Shown piece by piece: positions 40,915 to 49,889 of a stretch of DNA of 64,000 bases. The DNA is taken from contig NZ_KQ034046.1 of the NCBI RefSeq assembly GCF_000970855.1, forward strand, positions 311,053 to 375,052, in the 5' to 3' direction. Under the pieces are notes generated by a model. It was not told the DNA's origin. It ran no database searches and saw only the letters and a program-made list of their open reading frames with translations. Source of the DNA: Lactobacillus helsingborgensis. Lineage in GTDB: Bacteria; Bacillota; Bacilli; Lactobacillales; Lactobacillaceae. Position 1 is the stretch's first letter. Every line of letters begins with the position of its first letter. The position numbers were made by a program, and so were the translations under genes.

Positions 40915-42180
40915 ATGACACGATTGCAAAAAATGGTATTGAAACCAAAAGAGCAGTTAGTGTCACGGCTTTTTTTGTCGCCCAAGTTAAGGCAGAATCT
41001 GACGGTTCTTTCATATAGCACCCATGATTTAATTAAGGCGATGAAAGAATTAAGTGCCAGCGATCCCTTTGTTTTTTTACGTGAACCGCAAGGTGACGCG
41101 ATGCAAAATCTGGAATGGTTACGTGCACCTGAGGGAGAAAATCTAGTGGACCATTTGCTGATGCAGGTTGATTTGAGTGATTGGCATGACTGGGAAAAAC
41201 GTGCGGTCAAAATGTTGATCTATCATTTGGATGAAGATGGTTATTTAAGGGTGAGCTTGACTAAAATTATTGAGCGTAGTGAGTTTTCGCTTGAAAACTT
41301 AACTAGAGCGAAGAAATTGCTTCAAAGTCTTGATCCATGCGGCATTGGCGCTGCCGACCTAAATGAATGTCTCTTGCTTCAAGCGCTGCACAAACCTCAC
41401 TTTAATCCTGTTGCCCTTGAAATTTTGCTCAATAAACAGTTAGAAATATTAGCTGATCCAGATCAATGGCATAATTCTGTATTTTCAGAGACGGAATTAA
41501 CTGCGGCATTAGCTAGTATTCAGACTTTAGATCCTACTCCGGCAAGTGATTATGTGACGGGGGAAAATACGCAGTATTTACTTCCTGACCTTATTTATAA
41601 AGTAAATGACGGACACTTAATGATTGAGAATTTACAAAGTCAGATACCGGAAATGGTTTTTGATGAGCAAGCCTTTAATGAATTAAAAGAGCAGGCAGAT
41701 GAAAATAAATATTTTTCCCAGCAAAAACAGCGTTATGAGGAAATGAAGAATGCAATTGCGGAACGGCAGAAGACTATTATGCGGCTGGGTGAATTTGTTG
41801 GTCAGTTTCAGTATGAATTTTTGACAACAATGCACAAAAAAGAATTAAAACCGCTGGGCTTAAAAGAAACCGCACAGGCGTTGAACCTAGCACCAAGTAC
41901 GATTAGCAGGGCTATCAAGGATAAATACATCCAGTGTCAAAATAAAATTTTTAGTTTTAAAATGCTATTTCCGCGGGAAGTCACTACCGATTTATCACAA
42001 GCCCGCGTAGAATATGACTTGTGCAAAATTATTAGAAAAGAGAATACCCGTGCGCCACTTAGTGACCAGCAGTTAGTGGAAATTTTTGCTAAACATGATG
42101 TCTTTTTAAGTAGGCGCGTCATAGCGAAGTACCGTAACAAGCTCAAGATACCCAACAGTTATGCCAGAAGAGCAAAATAA
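40915..42180 (+). CDS. rpoN: RNA polymerase sigma-54 factor RpoN
   Basis: The 421-residue sigma factor has region I (KPKEQLVSRLFLSPKLRQNL), the core-binding region with LQSLDPCGIGAADLNECLLL, and a helix-turn-helix (LGLKETAQALNLAPSTISRAIK). The RpoN box is in SRRVIAKYRNKLKIPNSY near the C-terminus. It recognises -24/-12 promoters with activators such as LevR. It lies 21 bp after the MgtC-like gene with RBS AAGGAG and no visible promoter between. It may therefore be transcribed from the sigma-54 promoter at 37524, as well as from a promoter I could not find. Confidence 0.95.
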   Translation: MTRLQKMVLKPKEQLVSRLFLSPKLRQNLTVLSYSTHDLIKAMKELSASDPFVFLREPQGDAMQNLEWLRAPEGENLVDHLLMQVDLSDWHDWEKRAVKMLIYHLDEDGYLRVSLTKIIERSEFSLENLTRAKKLLQSLDPCGIGAADLNECLLLQALHKPHFNPVALEILLNKQLEILADPDQWHNSVFSETELTAALASIQTLDPTPASDYVTGENTQYLLPDLIYKVNDGHLMIENLQSQIPEMVFDEQAFNELKEQADENKYFSQQKQRYEEMKNAIAERQKTIMRLGEFVGQFQYEFLTTMHKKELKPLGLKETAQALNLAPSTISRAIKDKYIQCQNKIFSFKMLFPREVTTDLSQARVEYDLCKIIRKENTRAPLSDQQLVEIFAKHDVFLSRRVIAKYRNKLKIPNSYARRAK

Positions 42181-42182
42181 AT

Positions 42183-42318
42183 AAAAGGGTCTGGGGAAAA
42201 ACTCTAACCTAACAAAAAGGCTGACAAATAACGTCAATAAAACGTTGATTTGTCGGCCTTTTTAAATTGTGAAATTTTTTAATTTAACTTCAAAGAGCAC
42301 TTTTTCCCAGACTCTTTG
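42183..42318. repeat. Nested inverted-repeat element after rpoN
   Basis: Outer arms AAAAGGGTCTGGGGAAAAA and TTTTTCCCAGACTCTTT enclose two inner hairpins. One has AAAAAGGCTGACAAAT and ATTTGTCGGCCTTTTT with ACGT/ACGTT. The other has TTAAATT and AATTTAA. The inner hairpin with its T run can act as the rpoN terminator. The outer palindrome is reminiscent of small dispersed repeats in lactobacilli. Only this copy was noticed in the window. Confidence 0.7.
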
Positions 42319-42334
42319 TTTTAGCTAAAAGTGT

Positions 42335-43276
42335 TTATGGCAAATCATTACCAGCAGCTAAATAAATGTCATACCATTCTTGAGCTGTAAGGGAGATATC
42401 CGCCCCCTTGGCGCTGTCAATAATATGGGCTGGCGTCATTGTTCCGATAATAACTTGGGTATTTGCCGGGTGGCGTAAAATCCAGGCAGCGGCTACCGCA
42501 TTTTTCGAAACACCTTTTTGATCAGCTACTTTTTGCAAAGCTTCGTTAACTTCCGGAAACTTCGGGTTGCCAATAAAGTTGCCTTCGATTTGACCATACT
42601 GGAAAGGTGACCATGCCTGAACAGTCATGTTGTGTAAACGTGAATAATCTAGCACGCCGCGGTCATGATCAATGCTGCGCTCATCTGTCATATTGGTGTG
42701 AATGTTGAAATCGATTGGACCGGTGTGCATGACGCTAAGTTGCAACTGGTTAATTAACAGTCTTTGACTGACTCCACTTTGCAATAAGTCTACTTGCATC
42801 GGGTTAAAGTTTGATACACCAAAGTGTCTTACTTTGCCGTCTCTTTGTAATTCATCAAAAGCAGCAGCAATTTCTGCAGGATCCATTAAGGCATCAGGTC
42901 TGTGGAGTAGCAGACTGTCCAAATAATCAATTTTCATGCGGGAAAGAATGCCGTCGACTGCTTTAATCAAGTACTTTTTAGAAAAATCGTATCTTGTCGT
43001 CTTGTAATCTAATTTAGGATTTTCATAAATGCCAGTTTTAGACTGAATATAAAAATCTTCTCTGCTTAATGATGACTTTTGGAATGCTGCACCAAAAACT
43101 TCTTCAGATTTGCCATGACCATAAATGTCTGCCGAATCAATATAGTTAATTCCTGCTTGATGGGCAGTTTCTAATGTGACTGCTGCATCATCAACGCTCA
43201 ATTTATTCATGCGCATAATTCCTAGAGCTATTGCTGAAGTAGTAAAGTTTGTATTGCCAATTTTTATTTGTCTCAT
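42335..43276 (-). CDS. Aldo/keto reductase
   Basis: The 313-residue NADPH-dependent TIM-barrel reductase has the catalytic Asp and Tyr in YIDSADIYGHGKSEE, the Lys in YIQSKTGIYEN, and His in LLLHRPDALMD. GVSNFNPMQVDLL and a C-terminal nucleotide-binding VIIGTMTP follow. It belongs to the YdhF-like group of aldo/keto reductases acting on varied aldehydes and ketones. It is monocistronic, convergent with rpoN and divergent from cas9. An inverted repeat TACGCT-N5-AGCGTA (43299-43315) lies 23 bp upstream of its start and may be an operator. Confidence 0.9.
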   Translation of the reverse strand: MRQIKIGNTNFTTSAIALGIMRMNKLSVDDAAVTLETAHQAGINYIDSADIYGHGKSEEVFGAAFQKSSLSREDFYIQSKTGIYENPKLDYKTTRYDFSKKYLIKAVDGILSRMKIDYLDSLLLHRPDALMDPAEIAAAFDELQRDGKVRHFGVSNFNPMQVDLLQSGVSQRLLINQLQLSVMHTGPIDFNIHTNMTDERSIDHDRGVLDYSRLHNMTVQAWSPFQYGQIEGNFIGNPKFPEVNEALQKVADQKGVSKNAVAAAWILRHPANTQVIIGTMTPAHIIDSAKGADISLTAQEWYDIYLAAGNDLP

Positions 43277-43298
43277 AATGTACCTCCTTTTCTTAGTA

Positions 43299-43315
43299 TA
43301 CGCTTTCTTAGCGTA
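43299..43315 (-). promoter_or_regulatory. Inverted repeat upstream of the aldo/keto reductase
   Basis: TACGCT and AGCGTA are separated by five bases, close to the reductase RBS. This suits a small repressor operator or promoter spacer element. It does not fit the cre consensus. The remaining bases to cas9 (43316-43544) hold no gene. A TTGACA near 43473 may be the cas9 -35 box, but no clear -10 follows. Confidence 0.4.
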
Positions 43316-43544
43316 AAAAATTTAAAATAACTGAGTTTTAATTCATATTTAAGTTGGCAACTGGACTTTTCTTTTGCCTATATTTTATTTGCGATTTACG
43401 CCAAAAATTTGTTTAAAATAAAACTAAAAAATAATTTTGCTGAAAAATATAAAAATATTAATTATAGTATTTGACAATTTTAGTGAATTAAGCTTTTGTT
43501 TGGGGTATTCTTATAGTAATAAATGATGTAAAAAGGAAAAAACT

Positions 43545-46500
43545 ATGAAAACTATTACTGAAGATTATATTTTAGGACTTGATATTGGGACCAACTCTTG
43601 TGGTTGGGCTGTAATGGATAAGAAAAATAGGTTGTTAAGACTAAGAGGCAAGCGTGCCATTGGTTCACATTTATTTGAAGAAGGGCATTCTGCTGCAGAC
43701 CGGCGTAGTTTTAGGACTACTAGAAGGCGCCTTAAACGCAGAAAGTGGCGTTTAAGGCTATTAGAGGAATTTTTTGCGGAACCAATGGCCAAGGTAGATC
43801 CAGCCTTTTTTGTGCGTTTACATCAATCTTGGGTGTCGCCATTAGATAAGGACAGGAAAAAATACCACGCCATTGTTTTTCCGACAGCTAAGGAAGATCA
43901 TGAATTTTATCACGATTATCCAACTATTTATCATTTGCGTGACGCACTAATGAGGGAAGACCGTCAATTTGATTTGCGTGAAATATTTTTAGCTATCCAT
44001 CACATTGTTAAATATCGCGGCAATTTTTTGCAAGACACACCCGTAAATAGTTTTGTCGCCTCAAAAATTGACGTGGCTTCCTTTTTGACTAATGTTAACC
44101 AAGCCTATGCGGACAAATATGGCGAAGAGCAAAATTTTATTGAATTAAACGAGAATAATGCTGCTGCAATAGAAGCTGTAATTCGTGGCAAAGATAAAGA
44201 CAAAACGACTAAACAGTTAGATAAAGCCAAAAAAATTACCAAGTTATTGCAAAGCTCCACTAATAAATACGAGAAAAATGTTACTAGGCAGATAGCTAAT
44301 GCCATTATTGGTTATAAGACACAGTTTGAAACTATTTTAGGTAAAGACATTGATAAAAATGACAAAGCTGATTGGGAATTTAAACTTTCTGACGGGGATG
44401 CCGATGACAAGCTTGAAAACTTGCTGCCAGAATTTGACGACAATGATCAATACATTGTGGCTGAGATCAAAAAATTATTTGGTTCGATTGCTTTAAGCCA
44501 AATAGTCTATGAGAATATGACTCTGTCACAGTCCATGAAATGTAAATATAAAGATCATGGAGAAGACTATGATTTATTAAAGCAGTATATTGCAACTTTA
44601 TCTGATCATAGTCAGGTAAGGAAGCTGCTTTTAGCTTATGACTTGTATGTCAATAATCGTCATGGTCGCTTGCTGGAAGCAAAGAAAGAGTTTAAACAGG
44701 ATAAAGCATTAACGCAAGACGAGTTTTATAAAATAGTTAAGGAAAATTTGGATGATTCCCAACTAGCTCAGAAAATTTTGCAGAAAATTGACGAAGGGAA
44801 GTTCATGCCCAAGCAGCGGGTTAATAAAAACGGCTATATCCCCTATCAATTGCACCAAATTGAATTGGATCAAATTATTGCTAACCAGAGCAAGTATTAT
44901 CCATTTTTGGCAGAGGAAAATCCGGTAAAAGAACATCGCAAGCAAGCACCCTACAAGTTAGATGAACTGGTTAGATTTCGCGTTCCTTATTATGTAGGAC
45001 CTTTGATTAGTCCAGATGATAAAAGAAAAGATGAGCAACAAAATAAAAACCATGAAATGTTTAAGTTTGCGTGGATGAAACGTAAAGATGATAACGGTGC
45101 AATTACCCCTTGGAATTTTGCCCAAAAAGTAGATCGTGAAACCTCAGCAAATAGATTTATTAAGCGCATGACCGTCAAAGATACCTATCTGATTGGAGAA
45201 GATGTATTGCCTGCACGCAGTCTGCTTTACCAAAAATTCGAAGTCTTAAATGAGTTGAACAATATTAGAGTTAACGGTAAACGGCTTGAACCAAAGTTTA
45301 AGCAAAAAGTATTTAACGAACTGTTCAAACAGAAAAATAAGGTAACAAAGAAGGCGTTTAAGGAATTTATTTTACAAAATACCGGTATGAAAACGGCTGA
45401 GATAGATGGTTTGGCTGATCCCACTAAATTTAACTCTAGTTTGTCAAGCTACTATCACCTTAAGAGTACGAAAGTGTTTGATAAGCAGTTAGATGATCCA
45501 CAATATCAAGCAGATTTTGAAAAAATAATAGAATATTCATCTATTTTTGAAGATGCAGAGATTTATCAAGAAAAATTACATAAAGAAATTAAATGGTTAA
45601 CACCCGCACAATTTAAAGCAATTGCAAACTGGCGTTTACAAGGTTGGGGCAGGTTGTCTCGCAAATTGCTGGTAGAGCTGAAAGGTAAAGGTGGGGAAAA
45701 TATTATATATCAGCTCTGGACTACGCAAAAGAATTTTATGCAAATTGTGAATGAACCGGAATTGAAAAAAGCAATCGTTAAAGAAAACCATCAAGCAACA
45801 GAAGAAAAAGGCATTGAAAAAATTCTTGATGATTCCTTTACTTCTCCTGCTAATAAAAAGGCCATTAGACAGGTTATTAAAGTGGTTGATGATGTAGTTA
45901 AAGCAGCTGGTGGTAAAAAGCCTGCCCAATTTGCCATTGAATTTACAAGAGAGCCAAAGTGGAATCCACATCTATCGAATATTCGGGGTACTAAACTTTT
46001 GCAAGTTTACGAAGATACTGCCAAAAAATTGGTAGATCAAAGTCTGACAGACAGTCTTAGAGAAAATATGACCAACCGTAATTTACTTAAAGATGAGTAT
46101 TTCTTGTACTTTATTCAGGGGGGTAGGGATGCTTATACAGGCAAAAAAATTGATATTGATGATATCCCTAAAAAATATCAAATTGATCACATCTTACCCC
46201 AATCATTTATTACAGATGATTCACTAGATAACAGAGTACTGACTGAAATCGAAATAAATCAGAAAAAAGGTAAAAAATATGCTTCCCATCTTTTTGCTCC
46301 AAAACCTGCTTTTGGGTTAAATCAATCAATTAGTGAAATGTGGAAGACGTGGCAAAAAGCTGGACTAATTAGCCAGCGTAAATTGAATAATTTGTTATTT
46401 GATCCAGATTTAGTGAAAGATAAGCAGAAAAAAGGTTTTATAAACAGGCAATTGGTCGAAACCAGTCAAATTATTAAATTGGTTTCAATTATTCTACAAG

Positions 46501-47747
46501 ATAAATTTCCAGATACAGAAATTATCACAGTCAAGGCAGGTTATAACACCGCTTTGCGTAAGGAACTAAAACTATACAAGAGTAGAGAAGCTAATGATTA
46601 TCATCATGCAATTGATGCTTATTTAACAGCAATTTGTGACAATTTCCTTTACCAGGTATACCCTAATTTTCGACCGTTTTTCGTTTATGGACAATTTAAA
46701 AAATTTAGTCAAGATACGGATAAACAAAAAAAAGCCGTTAAATATTATGGCCTTAAAAATTTCTTGTTGCCGTTGCTAGATGACAGTACTGGTGATGAAG
46801 TTATGGTAAATCATACTAAGCATGTGGTCTTTCATAAACAGCGTGACATTTTTAACAGATTGATTCAAGCCTATAATTATAAGTATATGTTGGTGTCTCG
46901 CGAAACTACAACTGAAAACAGCAACATGTTTAATATGACAATTTACCCGCGTGGAGAACGGGATCGCAAAAAGACTAGAAAATTGATACCCAAAGGTAAA
47001 GATCTAGATCCGGCTATTTACGGTGGCTATAGCGGCAATACGGATGCGTATATGGTAATTGTCAAAATTGAAAAAACAAAAGAAACACTTTATAAGGTAG
47101 TTGGGGTTCCAATGCGGGCTTTAGCTAGTCTAAAGAAGGCTCAAAAGGAAGGTAATTACGACCAAGAGCTGAATAAAGTGCTTGAACCGCTAATAATGTT
47201 CAATAAAAATGGTAAAAGTAAAGCTGGCATAAAAGGTTTTACAGTAGTTAAAGATCATGTTCATTTTAAGCAGGTTGTTATAGACGGCGACAGCAAGTTT
47301 ATGTTGTATTCAGCACAATATAGAGCTAACGCTAAACAACTAACTTTGTCTCAGGAAACGATGAAAGTTGTAACTGATAATACTGATGATATGGATCAAA
47401 AAAATGCTGATAAAGATCAGCTTCTCCTGAATGCCTATGATGAAATTCTTGAAAAAGTTGATCAATACTTACCGCTCTTTGATATTAATGGTTTTAGACA
47501 AGGGCTACATGACGGCAGAGCAAAGTTTGCTGCACTAAAAACCAGTGAAAAGAAATATACATTAAAAAATGTTTTAAATGGTTTGCATGATAATTTAGTT
47601 ACTCCTAATTTGAAAAACATAGGAATTAAGACCCCATTTGGGTTGATGCAGTCATCAAGCGGGATAACTTTGTCTCCTAATGCTAAATTGGTTTTCCAGT
47701 CACCTACCGGATTATTTGAAAAACGCGTTAAGCTAACTAATTTATAA
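43545..47747 (+). CDS. cas9: CRISPR-associated endonuclease Cas9 (type II-A)
   Basis: The 1400-residue RNA-guided nuclease appears intact. RuvC-I is LGLDIGTNSCGWAV with Asp13. The arginine-rich bridge helix (RRRLKRRKWRLRLLEEFF, about 58-80) and the IHHIVKYRGNFL recognition-lobe motif follow. RuvC-II is FAIEFTREPKW, and the HNH domain has YQIDHILPQSF with Asp881-His882 and DNRVLTEIEINQKKG. RuvC-III is YHHAIDAYLTAI with His1020 and Asp1024. The C-terminal PAM-interacting region reaches full length. It cuts both strands of invading DNA guided by crRNA:tracrRNA. It is first in the order cas9-cas1-cas2-csn2-array, with the tracrRNA on the opposite strand behind it. RBS AAAGGAAA precedes the ATG. 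Confidence 0.97.
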   Translation: MKTITEDYILGLDIGTNSCGWAVMDKKNRLLRLRGKRAIGSHLFEEGHSAADRRSFRTTRRRLKRRKWRLRLLEEFFAEPMAKVDPAFFVRLHQSWVSPLDKDRKKYHAIVFPTAKEDHEFYHDYPTIYHLRDALMREDRQFDLREIFLAIHHIVKYRGNFLQDTPVNSFVASKIDVASFLTNVNQAYADKYGEEQNFIELNENNAAAIEAVIRGKDKDKTTKQLDKAKKITKLLQSSTNKYEKNVTRQIANAIIGYKTQFETILGKDIDKNDKADWEFKLSDGDADDKLENLLPEFDDNDQYIVAEIKKLFGSIALSQIVYENMTLSQSMKCKYKDHGEDYDLLKQYIATLSDHSQVRKLLLAYDLYVNNRHGRLLEAKKEFKQDKALTQDEFYKIVKENLDDSQLAQKILQKIDEGKFMPKQRVNKNGYIPYQLHQIELDQIIANQSKYYPFLAEENPVKEHRKQAPYKLDELVRFRVPYYVGPLISPDDKRKDEQQNKNHEMFKFAWMKRKDDNGAITPWNFAQKVDRETSANRFIKRMTVKDTYLIGEDVLPARSLLYQKFEVLNELNNIRVNGKRLEPKFKQKVFNELFKQKNKVTKKAFKEFILQNTGMKTAEIDGLADPTKFNSSLSSYYHLKSTKVFDKQLDDPQYQADFEKIIEYSSIFEDAEIYQEKLHKEIKWLTPAQFKAIANWRLQGWGRLSRKLLVELKGKGGENIIYQLWTTQKNFMQIVNEPELKKAIVKENHQATEEKGIEKILDDSFTSPANKKAIRQVIKVVDDVVKAAGGKKPAQFAIEFTREPKWNPHLSNIRGTKLLQVYEDTAKKLVDQSLTDSLRENMTNRNLLKDEYFLYFIQGGRDAYTGKKIDIDDIPKKYQIDHILPQSFITDDSLDNRVLTEIEINQKKGKKYASHLFAPKPAFGLNQSISEMWKTWQKAGLISQRKLNNLLFDPDLVKDKQKKGFINRQLVETSQIIKLVSIILQDKFPDTEIITVKAGYNTALRKELKLYKSREANDYHHAIDAYLTAICDNFLYQVYPNFRPFFVYGQFKKFSQDTDKQKKAVKYYGLKNFLLPLLDDSTGDEVMVNHTKHVVFHKQRDIFNRLIQAYNYKYMLVSRETTTENSNMFNMTIYPRGERDRKKTRKLIPKGKDLDPAIYGGYSGNTDAYMVIVKIEKTKETLYKVVGVPMRALASLKKAQKEGNYDQELNKVLEPLIMFNKNGKSKAGIKGFTVVKDHVHFKQVVIDGDSKFMLYSAQYRANAKQLTLSQETMKVVTDNTDDMDQKNADKDQLLLNAYDEILEKVDQYLPLFDINGFRQGLHDGRAKFAALKTSEKKYTLKNVLNGLHDNLVTPNLKNIGIKTPFGLMQSSSGITLSPNAKLVFQSPTGLFEKRVKLTNL

Positions 47748-47751
47748 GTGC

Positions 47752-47795
47752 ATACAAAAAAGAGAGCTAGATTAATCGCTCTCTATTTTTGTGTA
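47752..47795. terminator. Terminator of cas9
   Basis: AGAGAGC and GCTCTCT pair around TAGATTAATC, extended outward by TACAAAAA/ATTTTTGTG, with a T run on the plus strand. The outer parts sit next to the 3' end of the tracrRNA on the other strand. Confidence 0.85.
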
Positions 47796-47796
47796 T

Positions 47797-47940
47797 AAAA
47801 AAAGCCTCTGCTATGGAACCTAATATACAGAAATAATTAGAGCCTGAGGCGTGACGATAATAAATATCGCGTTGAAACTTGTACAAGAGTACATCGTTTG
47901 ATTTTAAATCTGGTTGTTAAATCAATAATGATTAGAAGTT
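47797..47940 (-). ncRNA. tracrRNA (antisense, between cas9 and cas1)
   Basis: Minus-strand sequence begins with an anti-repeat (47901-47938): CTAATCATTATTGATTTAAC continuing into AACCAGATTTAAAAT. This is complementary to the CRISPR repeat with few mismatches. A nexus-like hairpin TGTACTCTTGTACA follows, then GCGATATTTATTATCGT. The last stem is GCCTC/GAGGC, containing an inner CTAAT..ATTAG hairpin, and it ends in seven T residues (47797-47803). These parts in this order are what type II-A tracrRNAs need for Cas9 binding and RNase III processing. The promoter was not found with certainty. Confidence 0.88.
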
Positions 47941-47997
47941 GGTAGCTAACCAACACCTATAGCTTAACATTTTTTCAAAAAAAAACAAGGAGGAATT

Positions 47998-48909
47998 ATG
48001 GGATGGAGATCAGTAATCATCACGCAGCATGCAAAATTAACATATTCAATGCAAATGATGATTGTTCAAACTCGTGATGGGATAAATCAAATTCCAATTG
48101 AGGATATTAATTTATTGCTTGTTTCAACTACACAGGCAGTGATAACTAGTGCACTTATTAGTAAGTTGGCGCAGAATCAAACCAAAGTTATATTTGTTGA
48201 TGAAAAGGACAATCCGGTAGTTGAAACGGCTGTTTATTATCCTGGAGCGAGAAATATGGCTAAGCTAAAAAAGCAGTTTGATTGGGATGAACATTTAAAA
48301 GAAGTATTGTGGACAAAGATAGTTAGTCAAAAGATCAAAAATCAGATTGCAGTTTTAGAAAATTATCATTTGGCTAAAGATGATGTTCAAAATGAACTGG
48401 ATCAGTTGGAAATTAATGATGAAAGTAATCGCGAGGCAATTGCAGCGCGTAAATACTTTATGCTTTTATTCGATAAAAATTTTGTTAGACGTGATACTAG
48501 TGCGGTCAATGCAGCATTAGATTATGGCTATGCTATTTTGCTTTCTAGTTTTAACCGTGAAATTGTAATGAATGGCTATCTGACATATTTTGGTATTCAC
48601 CACTGTTCGCAAGAAAACCAGTTTAATTTAGCTTCGGATCTAATGGAACCATTTAGACCATTTGTTGATTATTGGGTTAAGGCTCATGAAAGAATTAAAG
48701 AACTAACTCCAGATATTAAGTATGGTTTAGTTGAACTTTTAAGTTTAGAAATAAAGTTTAATGGTAAAAGTACTCTTTTAACAAATGCTATTACGGTTTA
48801 TACGAGGGAATGTTTAAAGTTTCTGAGTGGAGAAAGGAAAGAATTGCCAGAAATGGAGATGAGTTTGACTAATGAGGTACCGAATAATGCGCTTAATGAT
48901 AATGTTTGA
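47998..48909 (+). CDS. cas1: CRISPR integrase Cas1 (type II-A)
   Basis: The 303-residue protein opens with the type II Cas1 form MGWRSVIITQHAKLTYS and VQTRDGINQIPIEDINLLLV. The metal-binding core follows, with conserved Glu, His and Asp in AALDYGYAILLSSFNREIV, GIHHCSQENQFNLASDLMEPFRP (split here by position) and the distal acidic region. With Cas2 it inserts new spacers at the leader end. RBS AAGGAGG precedes the ATG. It overlaps cas2 by 23 bp. Confidence 0.95.
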   Translation: MGWRSVIITQHAKLTYSMQMMIVQTRDGINQIPIEDINLLLVSTTQAVITSALISKLAQNQTKVIFVDEKDNPVVETAVYYPGARNMAKLKKQFDWDEHLKEVLWTKIVSQKIKNQIAVLENYHLAKDDVQNELDQLEINDESNREAIAARKYFMLLFDKNFVRRDTSAVNAALDYGYAILLSSFNREIVMNGYLTYFGIHHCSQENQFNLASDLMEPFRPFVDYWVKAHERIKELTPDIKYGLVELLSLEIKFNGKSTLLTNAITVYTRECLKFLSGERKELPEMEMSLTNEVPNNALNDNV

Positions 48910-49192
48910 TTTACCAACAGAAACGGCTGAAGAACGAAAAGAATATCGCCAATTTCATAAAAAGTTGATTAATGAAGGTTTTCTGATGGTTCAGTTTTCA
49001 GTATATGTGAGGGTGTGTGTTACTAGACAAACAGCTAAATTTTTGGAAAATCGTATTAGAAAATTTTTGCCTCGCGGGGGATTAGTACAGTCATTAATGG
49101 TTACTGAAAAGCAATATAATGACATGCATTTTTTAGTCGGTAAGCCAATTGACGATGTGCGTAATACATCAGATAGGACGGTAATTTTATGA
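48887..49192 (+). CDS. cas2: CRISPR-associated protein Cas2
   Basis: The Cas2 subunit of about 101 residues has the ferredoxin-like fold seen in MRLMIMFDLPTETAEERKEY and GFLMVQFSVYVRVC. It bridges Cas1 dimers in the integration complex. I start at ATG 48887, which gives the canonical N-terminus directly before the FDLP strand and has GAGG about ten bases upstream. The upstream ATG at 48872 would add five residues. The stop overlaps the csn2 start by four bases. Confidence 0.94.
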   Translation: MRLMIMFDLPTETAEERKEYRQFHKKLINEGFLMVQFSVYVRVCVTRQTAKFLENRIRKFLPRGGLVQSLMVTEKQYNDMHFLVGKPIDDVRNTSDRTVIL

Positions 49193-49857
49193 ATTTGTCT
49201 TATTTAACTCATAAAAAATGGGTTCTAAAAAAATTTGGCGTAAAAATCATTGCTACAGGAAGTCCAATCGCATACCGTGACTTGATTCAAGGCTTTCAGG
49301 GGCAAAATCAACTCTTACTTTGCTCAGATGATAATTATGATGCACTAAATATTTCTGAAACCTTTGATTTTATAGGCGATCCGCTACTTAGTGGCGATAT
49401 TACTAAAAAGTATATGACACATATTGTAAGTAGTTATATTACAAACTTGGATGAGGAGAATCGCAATAAGGTTATTAAATCTTTTTATAATTTAGAAACT
49501 ACTTTGCATGATACGTTATTACTTGAAGACTTACCTTTAGAAATTACTTTTGATGAAGACCTGAAAAAGTTACTTAAACTAACTGATGTTCATTTGGACA
49601 AAACTATTTTAAATAGTCCGTATGGTATAATAGAAACAGTTTTAAGAATTCACCAAGTTTGTAATTTGAGGACGATCCCCGTTATTTGTAATGTAGATCA
49701 TTACATAGAAGAACGGGAGTGGCAAGAATTAGCTAGTCTTGTTACGCAAATGAAATTGATTGTGATTTTAATCGAATTTACTGATGCTAAAAATTTACAG
49801 ATACCTAAAGACATACCTTTTTATTATATTGATAAGGATCTAGTTGATTGGTATTAA
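49189..49857 (+). CDS. csn2: CRISPR adaptation protein Csn2
   Basis: This 222-residue protein marks the locus as type II-A. It has the Csn2 pattern MNLSYLTHKKWVLKKFGVKI-like start, QLLLCSDDNYDALNISETFDFIGD (read in parts), and a C-terminal VILIEFTDAKNLQIPKDIPF. Csn2 forms a tetrameric ring around DNA ends during spacer acquisition. The leader-proximal repeat begins 33 bp after its stop. Confidence 0.92.
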   Translation: MNLSYLTHKKWVLKKFGVKIIATGSPIAYRDLIQGFQGQNQLLLCSDDNYDALNISETFDFIGDPLLSGDITKKYMTHIVSSYITNLDEENRNKVIKSFYNLETTLHDTLLLEDLPLEITFDEDLKKLLKLTDVHLDKTILNSPYGIIETVLRIHQVCNLRTIPVICNVDHYIEEREWQELASLVTQMKLIVILIEFTDAKNLQIPKDIPFYYIDKDLVDWY

Positions 49858-49889
49858 CGGTATTATTAAAATTTGATGATAAAATATCG

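Noticed and set aside
47940-47998. Long tracrRNA acting as a natural single guide against the cas9 promoter
   Set aside because: I found only a chance 7-8 base resemblance (TTAAGCT) to the cas9 upstream region and no repeat-like element 5' of the anti-repeat.
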